From: Eubacteriales bacterium | GTDB taxonomy: Bacteria > Bacillota > Clostridia > Lachnospirales > Lachnospiraceae | NCBI GenBank assembly: GCA_030537135.1 | Contig: JAUNOP010000003.1 | Span: 62,001-126,000 of the forward strand | DNA: 64,000 nucleotides | Reading direction: 5' to 3' | Part shown: positions 8,415-15,508 of the stretch, in pieces | Numbering within the stretch: position 1 is the stretch's first letter | Layout of the letters: every line of letters starts with the position of its first letter | The notes under the pieces: model-generated | What the model was told of the DNA's origin: nothing | The model's input: only the letters and a program-made list of their open reading frames with translations | The model's database searches: none | Made by a program: the position numbers and the translations under genes

Positions 8415-8771
8415 TTAATATAGGAATCCCTTTTCATTAAAAATCAGAGCCATAAACTCTACATCCTCATCAGAGTTATTTTCCAGGCTGTGGAATTGGC
8501 CTACTTCAATGAGGCAACAGTCTCCGGGACCTACCTTGGTGACTGAGCCGTCATTGTCAATGAAGTCAGCCTGACCCTTTAAGATATAGTAGGGTTCTGT
8601 ATCATGGACATGCTGATGCCAGCCCACGCTGGCTCCTGGGGGAAGAACTACCTTGGCATACAGCCTTCCATGTCCGAGAAGCTCATCCTTTGAGACAATG
8701 TGATGGACATAGGCGGTTCCTCTGCCTCCTCCCAGATGCTCTACAGGTGTTACGTTATGCTTGCGAACCAT
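8415..8771 (-). CDS. cupin domain protein
   Basis: A single-domain cupin of 118 residues. The two cupin motifs are clear: GWHQHVHDTEPYYILKG with putative metal ligands H52, H54 and E59, and the second motif with H94 in GQFHSLEN. An upstream in-frame ATG at 8831 exists, but GGAGGT stands just before the ATG at 8771, so the shorter form is preferred. Small cupins of this kind bind a metal and often isomerise or sense small molecules; the sequence does not reveal the ligand. It stands alone, beside a repeat and the thiamine operon on the other strand. Confidence 0.85.
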   Translation of the reverse strand: MVRKHNVTPVEHLGGGRGTAYVHHIVSKDELLGHGRLYAKVVLPPGASVGWHQHVHDTEPYYILKGQADFIDNDGSVTKVGPGDCCLIEVGQFHSLENNSDEDVEFMALIFNEKGFLY

Positions 8772-8930
8772 AAAAACTACCTCCTGTTGTAAAGGAAAGA
8801 GACCAGAGGGCCGCTGTTTACTTGTGTTCACGGCAATATCAGAGGCTCTTCCCCTGCTGATTTATCTGGAAAAAATTATAACATCTCGCAGGCAGCTTTG
8901 TCAAAGCATGTGAGGGGAATTTAAGCGGGA

Positions 8931-9098
8931 ATTCGCAATACCCATAGGGTACGATGTCCGCTTCGCTACTTGCTCGTAACCGTATAGCTGCTGTCGCAGC
9001 TTCTCAGAAGGAACCCTCACCCCTTCTGAGACAAGAAAGTCCCCCACCCACCGCTTATTTCTCTGCGAAATGGAAGCAGGGGACTTCCTTGATACGTT
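8931..9098 (+). repeat. dispersed palindromic repeat, long composite copy
   Basis: The longest copy in the window. It begins with AAGCGGG and the core hairpin TACCC-ata-GGGTA, passes TCCGCTTCGCTACTTG, then a hairpin-rich middle (CTGCTGTCGCAG, and CTTCTCAGAAG), then a second module with AAGTCCCC pairing with GGGGACTT (9037-9084), and ends in CTTGATACGTT. The end abuts the promoter of the thiamine operon. Confidence 0.75.
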
Positions 9099-9108
9099 AA
9101 AAAAATGC

Positions 9109-9136
9109 TTGAAATGAAGAGGGATTGTAGTATACT
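9109..9136 (+). promoter_or_regulatory. promoter of the thiamine operon
   Basis: TTGAAA (9109-9114) and TATACT (9131-9136) are 16 bases apart, and the TPP aptamer begins about 30 bases downstream. The -35 box starts about ten bases after the end of the long repeat copy. Confidence 0.65.
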
Positions 9137-9164
9137 GAAAATATGTCTGTGTGAAAATGGAATA

Positions 9165-9259
9165 CCTGGAAAAGGGGAGCTTGCAGAAAGCAGGCTGAGA
9201 GTAGGCTGTCTTGCCTAGACCCGCAACCTGATTTGGATAATGCCAACGAAGGGATATAA
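9165..9259 (+). ncRNA. TPP (THI-box) riboswitch
   Basis: The thiamine pyrophosphate aptamer is recognisable from GGGGAGC, the core GGCTGAGAGTAGG, CCTAGACCCG, AACCTGATTTGGATAATGCC and the closing CGAAGGGATA. It sits 80 bases before thiM. Immediately downstream AAGCTGC (about 9271) pairs with GCAGCTT (about 9303), enclosing further pairs; this hairpin is the probable expression platform, although no long T run follows. High TPP is expected to lower expression of thiM-thiE-HAD-thiD. Confidence 0.95.
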
Positions 9260-9337
9260 CGTATGCGCACAAGCTGCGGATATATGCTTAATTGGTATAT
9301 CTGCAGCTTCTTTGTGTTCTGGGAGAAAGGAAAAAAT

Positions 9338-10159
9338 ATGTTAGGAATTTATTTTGACGAGGTAAGAAAAAAGGCGCCGTTGGTACACAATATTACCAAT
9401 TATGTTACTGTGAACGATGTGGCAAACATTCTTCTGGCCTGCGGAGCAAGCCCGATTATGTCTGATGAGCCGGAGGATGCAGAGGAAATCACAGCTATTT
9501 GCGGAGGCCTCAACATCAATATCGGAACCTTGAATAAGCGCACAATTTCCGGAATGTATGCAGCAGGCTGCAAGGCAAATGAGCTGGGTCATCCTGTGCT
9601 TCTGGATCCTGTAGGAGCAGGAGCCAGTACGCTCAGAACCAACACAGCGCAGGGACTTTTGGACATGCTGAAATTGGATGCTGTCAGGGGGAATATATCA
9701 GAAATCAAGACATTGGCGCAGGGAAGCACAAGTACAAGAGGTGTGGACGCAGACGTCGCAGATGCAGTCACAGAGGAGAGCCTGGAGAGCGCTGTTGCTT
9801 TTGTAAAAGCGTTTGCAAAGCAGGTGGGAAGCATTGCAGCGGTCACAGGAGCGATTGACTTGGTGGCAGATGAGAACAGATGCTTTGTTATCAGAAACGG
9901 CCGCCCGGAAATGGGTAAAATCACAGGAACCGGCTGTCAGCTTTCGGGCATGATGGCAGCGTTTCTTACGGCAAACCCTGAGCATAAGCTGGAGGCCTGC
10001 GCAGCAGCAGTGTGCGCTATGGGACTTGCAGGAGAGATTGCCTGGAGCCGTATGCAGGATGGAGACGGCAATTCGACTTACAGAAATCGAATTATTGACG
10101 CCATCTATCATATGAATGGGGAGACCCTCGACAAAGGGGCAAGGTTTGAGATCCGATAG
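9338..10159 (+). CDS. thiM: hydroxyethylthiazole kinase
   Basis: ThiM phosphorylates 4-methyl-5-(2-hydroxyethyl)thiazole with ATP in thiamine salvage. The 273-residue protein has the ribokinase-like fold signatures of the family: VHNITNYVTVNDVANILLA at the N-terminus, LDPVGAGAS near 88, and the GTGCQLSG anion-hole motif near 200. A frame reaches further upstream into the riboswitch, but GAGAAAGGA precedes the ATG at 9338, which gives the normal family N-terminus. It is the first gene after the TPP riboswitch and heads thiM-thiE-HAD-thiD. Confidence 0.95.
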   Translation: MLGIYFDEVRKKAPLVHNITNYVTVNDVANILLACGASPIMSDEPEDAEEITAICGGLNINIGTLNKRTISGMYAAGCKANELGHPVLLDPVGAGASTLRTNTAQGLLDMLKLDAVRGNISEIKTLAQGSTSTRGVDADVADAVTEESLESAVAFVKAFAKQVGSIAAVTGAIDLVADENRCFVIRNGRPEMGKITGTGCQLSGMMAAFLTANPEHKLEACAAAVCAMGLAGEIAWSRMQDGDGNSTYRNRIIDAIYHMNGETLDKGARFEIR

Positions 10160-10277
10160 GCGCTTAATAATGAAATTTTGCTTCTGACTTGTCCGGGTTA
10201 GGTATGGGCAATAGAAAAAGGCGATAGATAATTCACAAAAGGAATACCTGTCAGCAGGAAATGGAGGAACAACAGAG

Positions 10278-10919
10278 ATGAATTGTGTGAGAGAGAGTCT
10301 CATGCTCTATGCAGTCACAGACAGAGCATGGCTGGGAGAGGATACTTTATATCATCAGGTAGAACAGGCCTTAAAGGGAGGAGCTACCTTTATTCAGCTT
10401 CGGGAAAAGAACCTGGATGAGGAGCATTTTCTGGAAGAGGCCAGGGAAATCAAGGAGCTGTGCAGACAGTATCAGGTTCCCTTTGTTATCAATGACAATG
10501 TGGACATTGCTCTTAAAATAGATGCAGACGGCGTACATGTAGGACAGAGCGATATGGAAGCAGGAGATGTGAGGGCAAAGCTCGGACCTGACAAGATTAT
10601 AGGTGTTTCTGCGCAGACCGTTGAGCAGGCGCTTCTGGCACAGAAAAGGGGAGCTGATTATCTGGGAGTGGGGGCAGTATTTCCGACAGGATCAAAGGCA
10701 GATGCCACAGAGGTGGAGCATGAGGTTCTGCGTGATATCTGCCGTTCAGTGAAAATCCCGGTTGTGGCGATCGGAGGCATTACCAGAGACAATGTAGCAG
10801 CACTTTCAGGAACCGGCATTGATGGGATTGCTGTTATCAGCGCGATTTTTGCACAGCCAGATATTGAGACAGCTGCAAGGGAACTGAAGAAAAGAGCCAG
10901 GGAGGCGCTGAAGGTATGA
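10278..10919 (+). CDS. thiE: thiamine phosphate synthase
   Basis: ThiE joins HMP pyrophosphate and thiazole phosphate to thiamine monophosphate. The 213-residue TIM barrel shows QLREKNLDE near 40 (substrate phosphate contact), FVINDNVDIALKIDADGVHVGQ near 72-93, GVGAVFPTGSK near 132 and VVAIGGI near 164. AATGGAGG precedes the ATG. It ends inside the start of the HAD gene (ATGA overlap), so the two are coupled. Confidence 0.95.
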   Translation: MNCVRESLMLYAVTDRAWLGEDTLYHQVEQALKGGATFIQLREKNLDEEHFLEEAREIKELCRQYQVPFVINDNVDIALKIDADGVHVGQSDMEAGDVRAKLGPDKIIGVSAQTVEQALLAQKRGADYLGVGAVFPTGSKADATEVEHEVLRDICRSVKIPVVAIGGITRDNVAALSGTGIDGIAVISAIFAQPDIETAARELKKRAREALKV

Positions 10920-11626
10920 CAGAAGGACAGAAGCAGGACAAAACTTGTGGCTCTGACACAGGAATTGCTGTGATTTTTGATGTGGACGGTACTCTTCTGG
11001 ATTCTCTTGACGTATGGGACAAGGCGCCAGATATGTATCTGAGAAGTCAGGGAAGAGAACCCGAAGCGCTGCTTGGAAAAAAGCTGTTTGCCATGTCCAT
11101 GGAAGAGGGAAGCAGATATTTGAAAACAGCTTATCAGCTTGAGAAAAGACCAGAGGAGATTCTTGGAGACGTTCTTAAAATAATTACCCGGTTTTACAGA
11201 GAAGAGGCTTCATTAAAGCCAGGGGCAGAAGCTTTTCTGAGAACTCTTGCACACAGGAAAATCAAAATGGCGGCAGCAACCACCAGCGACAGAGAATTGG
11301 TTGAGGCGGCGTTTGTCCGGCTTGGAATACGAGGGTATTTTGAAAACATCGTAACCTGCACAGAGGTGGGCGCAGGAAAGGAAAATCCGGCGGTATACTA
11401 TGCAGCCTGCAAAAGACTTGGCGCCTCTCCTGAACATACCTGGGTATTTGAGGATGCATTTCATGCCTTGTCCACAGCAAAAAAAGCGGGCTTTCTCACC
11501 TGCGGCGTGTATGATTCCTATCATGGCAGGACAGAGTGGGAGAAACTTTGCTCTGCAGCGGATTTTTATATGGAGAGGCTTGACGCTGAGGCCTTTTTTG
11601 CCGTATCAGGCAGCAAGACTTTCTGA
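10916..11626 (+). CDS. HAD-superfamily phosphatase
   Basis: A 236-residue haloacid-dehalogenase-type hydrolase with motif I DVDGTLLDS (nucleophile near residue 22), an alpha-helical cap, motif II TTSD near 120 and motif IV EDAFHA near 178. It overlaps thiE by four bases and is followed by thiD. In salvage pathways that use thiamine pyrophosphokinase, thiamine monophosphate must first be dephosphorylated, so this protein could be that phosphatase. This is inference from position: general HAD proteins of this type also act on sugar phosphates. Confidence 0.85.
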   Translation: MTEGQKQDKTCGSDTGIAVIFDVDGTLLDSLDVWDKAPDMYLRSQGREPEALLGKKLFAMSMEEGSRYLKTAYQLEKRPEEILGDVLKIITRFYREEASLKPGAEAFLRTLAHRKIKMAAATTSDRELVEAAFVRLGIRGYFENIVTCTEVGAGKENPAVYYAACKRLGASPEHTWVFEDAFHALSTAKKAGFLTCGVYDSYHGRTEWEKLCSAADFYMERLDAEAFFAVSGSKTF

Positions 11627-11627
11627 T

Positions 11628-11735
11628 ATGTCGAAAATCTTCCAGGAATGCGCTTGCGCAAAGGAATGCTGCACAAGCGGAGAAAAGGCGAAAAAGGCGG
11701 CAGTACACAGAGAAGATATTAAGGAGGAACAGTGA
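11628..11735 (+). CDS. possible small Cys-rich peptide
   Basis: A 35-residue frame starts two bases after the HAD stop codon and contains CACAKECC followed by a lysine-rich tail. No ribosome binding site stands before it, so translation would need coupling to the HAD gene. The AAGGAGG near its end reads into only a very short frame. It could be chance; the Cys spacing makes it worth a note. Confidence 0.25.
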   Translation: MSKIFQECACAKECCTSGEKAKKAAVHREDIKEEQ

Positions 11736-11814
11736 GAAATAACATGGGATAGTGTTTTTGCAAGAACTTACAAGGCTCCTCCCACCGCCTACAAAAAATG
11801 AAAGGAGTTTATTT

Positions 11815-12624
11815 ATGAAAACAGCGCTGACTATTGCTGGAAGTGATTCCAGTGGAGGAGCAGGTATTCAAGCAGACATCAAAACAATGCTTGCCAACGG
11901 CGTGTTTGCCATGAGTGCCATCACGGCTTTGACTGCTCAGAATACTACAGGCGTCACAGGAATTATGGAGGTGACTCCTGAATTTCTTACAGCAGAGCTT
12001 GAAGCCGTATTTACGGATATTTATCCAGATGCAGTGAAGATAGGAATGGTTGCTTCAAGCAAGTTAATCACGGTTATAGCTCATGAATTAGAAAAATTTC
12101 AGGCAAAAAACATAGTGGTTGACCCTGTAATGGTGGCAAGCAGCGGCTCCCGCCTGATCAATGAAGAAGCCGTTTCCACACTGAAGAAATATCTTCTTCC
12201 CATATCCACACTTCTTACCCCGAATATTCCAGAGGCAGAGGTGCTTTCAGGAATGGAAATCCGAACACCAGACGATATGCTTGTGGCAGCAGAGCAGATC
12301 TCTGAGAATTATCACTGCGCAGTTCTGTGCAAGGGCGGTCATCAGCTTAATGACGCGAATGACCTCCTTTTTTGGAAGGGACAGTACCGCTGGTTTTATG
12401 GAAAGAGAATCGACAATCCCAACACGCACGGAACCGGCTGTACCCTGTCAAGCGCTATTGCGTCTAATCTTGCAAAGGGCTTTGACCTGGAAAGCTCTGT
12501 GGAGCGCGCAAAGGATTATGTTTCCGGCGCATTGGGGGCGATGCTGAACCTGGGAAAAGGAAGCGGCCCCATGAACCACGGTTTTGCCATCCCAACCGAA
12601 TATCCAGACAAAAACAGATCATAA
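11815..12624 (+). CDS. thiD: hydroxymethylpyrimidine / phosphomethylpyrimidine kinase
   Basis: ThiD phosphorylates HMP twice to HMP pyrophosphate, the pyrimidine substrate of ThiE. The 269-residue ribokinase-fold protein has ALTIAGSDSSGGAGIQADIKT at its start, DPVMVASSG near 104 and the anion-hole motif NTHGTGCTLSSAIA near 205. AAAGGAG lies before the ATG at 11815; the frame upstream is not family-like. It closes the TPP-controlled operon. No thiC or thiG is visible, which supports salvage from imported precursors. Confidence 0.95.
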   Translation: MKTALTIAGSDSSGGAGIQADIKTMLANGVFAMSAITALTAQNTTGVTGIMEVTPEFLTAELEAVFTDIYPDAVKIGMVASSKLITVIAHELEKFQAKNIVVDPVMVASSGSRLINEEAVSTLKKYLLPISTLLTPNIPEAEVLSGMEIRTPDDMLVAAEQISENYHCAVLCKGGHQLNDANDLLFWKGQYRWFYGKRIDNPNTHGTGCTLSSAIASNLAKGFDLESSVERAKDYVSGALGAMLNLGKGSGPMNHGFAIPTEYPDKNRS

Positions 12625-12628
12625 TATG

Positions 12629-12658
12629 AATACCGGACTGCGCAAGCAGTCCGGTATT
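12629..12658 (+). terminator. strong hairpin after thiD
   Basis: A perfect 13-bp stem with a GCAA tetraloop begins five bases after the thiD stop, followed by a second small stem (CAGACC-gaa-GGTCTG, near 12665). No T run follows, so it may be an mRNA-stabilising 3' hairpin rather than a full terminator. Confidence 0.5.
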
Positions 12659-12716
12659 CAACGACAGACCGAAGGTCTGGAGTCTGGCGGAATGAAAACA
12701 TAGAGAGGAAGAATAC

Positions 12717-13946
12717 ATGAGTTATATTGCGGATTTGCATGTGCATTCCAGGTATTCCAGGGCTACCAGTAAGGAATGTACGCCGGAAAACCTGGACTTA
12801 TGGGCAAGAAGAAAGGGAATTCATCTTATCGGAACCGGAGATTTAACCCACAGGGCATGGAGAGGAGAGCTTTTGGAGAAGCTTGAGTCTGATGACAAGA
12901 ATGGATTGTACGTTCTCAGAGAAGAATATAGGATCAGGGATGCAGGAGCTTCTGACGCCTTTATCCCCCGCTTTGCTGTGACAGGAGAAATCAGCTCTAT
13001 TTATAAGAAGAACGGCAGGACAAGGAAGGTTCACAGCGTTCTCATTCTGCCGTCTCTGGAGGCAGCGCAGAGGCTGTCTGCAAAATTAGAAACAATAGGA
13101 AATATTGACTCAGACGGCCGCCCGATTCTTGGTCTGGACTGCCGGGATCTGTTGGAAATCATGCTGGAGCTTGTACCAGAGGGAATCTATGTTCCGGCTC
13201 ATGTGTGGACGCCGCATTTTTCTATTTTCGGAACCTTTTCCAGCTTTAACTCTGTGGAAGAGTGCTTTGAGGATTTGGCGCCTTATGTCCGCACACTGGA
13301 GACAGGCCTGTCGGCAGATCCTGCCATGATGGGCAGAATCTCTTCTCTGGATTCCTTTCACTTAATTTCCAGCTCTGATGCGCATTCACCTTCAAAGCTT
13401 GGACGTGAGGCAACGCTTCTGAATGGAAAGGAGCTTTCCTACAGGGCTCTCAGAGAGGCTCTTTTGGAGGGCGAGGGTCTGGAGGGAACTTTGGAATTCT
13501 TTCCAGAGGAGGGAAAATATTTTCTGGATGGACATCGTAAGTGCGGAGTCTGCCTGACTCCTGAGGAGACAAGGGAGCTTAATGGCAGGTGTCCTGTGTG
13601 CGGAAGAAAGCTCACAAAGGGTGTGAGCGGTCGAATCGATGATATGGCAGACAGACCGCAGGGCTATCAAAGAACAGATGCAAAAAAATATGAGAGTCTG
13701 GTGCCTCTCCCGGAAATTATAGGGGCTTTGGAGGGCAAAAGCGGAGCAGGAGTCCGGGTTCAGAGAAAGTATCTGGATATGGTTCAAAAAATCGGCCCAG
13801 AGCTGGAAATCCTCCGAACAGTGCCGCTGGAGGACATTGCCGCTGTGGGCGGAGAGAGGACTGCACAGGGAATTAAAAGGCTCCGGGAAGGAAAGGTAGA
13901 GCGAATTCCCGGATTTGACGGACAGTATGGCGCTATACGCTTGTGA
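12717..13946 (+). CDS. endonuclease Q family PHP-domain protein
   Basis: This 409-residue protein combines a PHP metallo-phosphoesterase domain (DLHVHSRYSRATSKE at residues 6-20, TGDLTH near 40, SSDAHSPSKLGRE near 223) with a four-cysteine zinc finger (CGVC near 273 and CPVCG near 291). A helix-hairpin-helix-like tail follows (VPLEDIAAVGGERTAQGIKRL). This layout is that of endonuclease Q, which nicks DNA 5' to deaminated bases such as uracil and hypoxanthine. AGAGAGGAAGA precedes the ATG. It stands alone after the thiamine operon. The activity is inferred from family membership. Confidence 0.85.
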   Translation: MSYIADLHVHSRYSRATSKECTPENLDLWARRKGIHLIGTGDLTHRAWRGELLEKLESDDKNGLYVLREEYRIRDAGASDAFIPRFAVTGEISSIYKKNGRTRKVHSVLILPSLEAAQRLSAKLETIGNIDSDGRPILGLDCRDLLEIMLELVPEGIYVPAHVWTPHFSIFGTFSSFNSVEECFEDLAPYVRTLETGLSADPAMMGRISSLDSFHLISSSDAHSPSKLGREATLLNGKELSYRALREALLEGEGLEGTLEFFPEEGKYFLDGHRKCGVCLTPEETRELNGRCPVCGRKLTKGVSGRIDDMADRPQGYQRTDAKKYESLVPLPEIIGALEGKSGAGVRVQRKYLDMVQKIGPELEILRTVPLEDIAAVGGERTAQGIKRLREGKVERIPGFDGQYGAIRL

Positions 13947-14001
13947 ACAAGCAGCGAAGCGGACGTTGTGTCCTTTGGATATGGCGGATTTCCGCTTGAC
14001 A
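13947..14001 (-). repeat. dispersed palindromic repeat, diverged copy
   Basis: Arms AGCGAAGCGGAC and TTTCCGCTTGAC are conserved, while the central hairpin has drifted to TGTGTCCTTTGGATATG. It starts directly at the stop codon of the endonuclease Q-like gene. Confidence 0.6.
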
Positions 14002-14025
14002 GAAAAATACAATCTGCATAAAAAC

Positions 14026-14061
14026 GGCTCTTGCTTTCTTTAAATAGCAGAGCCTGTTTTT
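14026..14061 (+). terminator. terminator of the endonuclease Q-like gene
   Basis: GGCTCTTGC pairs with GCAGAGCC (one bulge) around a loop of about 12 bases and is followed by TGTTTTTG. Confidence 0.6.
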
Positions 14062-14201
14062 GTATAAATTGCTAATTAATTCTAAGATAAAACGAAAACT
14101 CAGGGAGACTCTGCGTGTAAAATCTATAACTTTAAAAACAATCCATACAAAATTTTGAACAATATAACAAAAAAATCATAGAAAAACGAGAAAAAAATGT
14201 A

Positions 14202-14246
14202 TTTATTTTTGCCTGTTTATTGATTATAATAATATCATCAACAGGC
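14202..14246 (+). promoter_or_regulatory. mgl promoter with flanking inverted repeat
   Basis: A TATAAT box is at 14225-14230; the -35 region (TTTATT at 14202-14207, spacing 17) is poor, as expected for an activated promoter. GCCTGTT (14211-14217) and AACAGGC (14240-14246) form a perfect 7-bp inverted repeat that brackets the -10 box. A smaller repeat GAACC/GGTTC follows at 14247-14261. This is a likely operator, or the root of a leader hairpin, for the sugar transport operon. Confidence 0.5.
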
Positions 14247-14284
14247 GAACCCGGGAGGTTCAGAATATAAGGAGGGTTTTATTT

Positions 14285-15427
14285 ATGAAGAAAAAAATCG
14301 TGACCTTGTTTTTGAGTGCAATGATGGCAACATCCATGCTGGCAGTTCCGGCAATGGCAGACGATGCAACAGATGCTGAGGCTGTTGCAGAGGAGGCAAC
14401 AGATGAGGCTGAGGAAGAGGCCGCAGAGGACGTGGAAGAAGATGCGGCTGAGGCTGCAGAAGATGCGGCAGACGCTATCGATCTGGAAGGCATTGATGTT
14501 GAGAACGCTACCATCGGTATTTCCATTTACAAATTCGATGATAACTTCATGACTCTGTACAGAACCGAGCTGGTTCGTTACCTGACAGAAGACCTTGGCT
14601 TTAATGAGAAGAATATTACCGTCACAGACGGCAAGAATGACCAGGCAGAGCAGACCAACCAGATCAACAACTTCATTACAGCAGGTGTTGACGTTATGAT
14701 TTTGAACCTTGTTCAGTCCTCATCTGCACCGCAGGTTACAGACCTGTGCAATGAGGCTGGAATTCCGGTAGTTTATATTAACCGTCAGCCAGAGGAGTCT
14801 GAGTCTGACAGATGGGCAGAGGAAGGCATTAAGGCTACATATGTAGGCGCAGATGCAAGACAGTCCGGTACCTTCCAGGGCGAGGAAATCCTTGAGACAG
14901 CCAATGGCGGCGACATCAACGGCGACGGCAAGGTAAGCTATATCATGGTGCAGGGCGACCCGGAGAATATTGACGCTCAGTACAGAACCGAGTATTCTGT
15001 TAAGGCTCTTACAGACGCAGGCGTAGAGGTAGAGGAGCTTCTGCTTCAGAGAGGCGACTGGGATCAGGCAAAGGGTCAGCAGATTGTTCAGGATGCTCTG
15101 ACACAGTTCGGCGATCAGATTGAGGTTGTATTCTGCAACAACGACGCAATGGCACTTGGCGCTCTGCAGTCTATCCAGGCTGCCGGCAGAGTGGTAAATG
15201 AAGACATCTACCTGGTAGGCGTTGATGCTCTGACAGACGCTCTGCAGAACATCCAGGATGGAAACATGACCGGTACTGTATTTAACGACCACATCGGCCA
15301 GTCTCATGCAGCAGTCGAGATGGCAGTGAAGTTCCTGAAGGACGAGGAAGTAGCTCCTGTAAATATGGTTGACTATATCAAGGCTACCTCTGAGAATGCT
15401 GCAGATATTCTGGCACTTCTTCAGTAA
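14285..15427 (+). CDS. mglB: galactose/glucose-type ABC transporter substrate-binding protein
   Basis: This 380-residue periplasmic-binding-protein homologue captures a hexose, probably galactose or a related methylgalactoside, for MglAC. A signal peptide ends near AVPAMA (residue 25) with no lipobox cysteine. Residues 26-63 are an unusual linker of almost only Asp, Glu and Ala. The ligand domain starts near 74 (ATIGISIYKFDDNF) and includes DINGDGKVS at 210-218, the calcium-binding loop typical of MglB. GGAGGG precedes the ATG. It is the first gene of the mgl operon, and a partial terminator behind it should raise its level over mglA and mglC. Confidence 0.92.
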   Translation: MKKKIVTLFLSAMMATSMLAVPAMADDATDAEAVAEEATDEAEEEAAEDVEEDAAEAAEDAADAIDLEGIDVENATIGISIYKFDDNFMTLYRTELVRYLTEDLGFNEKNITVTDGKNDQAEQTNQINNFITAGVDVMILNLVQSSSAPQVTDLCNEAGIPVVYINRQPEESESDRWAEEGIKATYVGADARQSGTFQGEEILETANGGDINGDGKVSYIMVQGDPENIDAQYRTEYSVKALTDAGVEVEELLLQRGDWDQAKGQQIVQDALTQFGDQIEVVFCNNDAMALGALQSIQAAGRVVNEDIYLVGVDALTDALQNIQDGNMTGTVFNDHIGQSHAAVEMAVKFLKDEEVAPVNMVDYIKATSENAADILALLQ

Positions 15428-15459
15428 TCAGAATATAGCAGAATAGTAAGAATTCTTTT

Positions 15460-15491
15460 TCGGGTGTGTTGCAAGCGGCACACCCGATTTT
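15460..15491 (+). terminator. leaky terminator between mglB and mglA
   Basis: TCGGGTGTG (15460-15468) pairs with CACACCCGA (15479-15487), followed by TTTT. Such a hairpin behind a binding-protein gene usually lets only part of transcription continue into the ATPase and permease genes. Confidence 0.65.
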
Positions 15492-15508
15492 GTGAAGGAG
15501 AGAGTGGA

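Noticed and set aside
10156..10200. AGGCGCTTA also occurs at 18232 and 36221, and a loosely similar block (TTTTGCTTCTGACTTGTCC and TTTCGTTCTGGCCTGTCC) is shared by 10175 and 36263; looked at as a second repeat family.
   Set aside because: Similarity is short and does not extend to shared hairpins or ends; it may be chance or very old, so it is not annotated.
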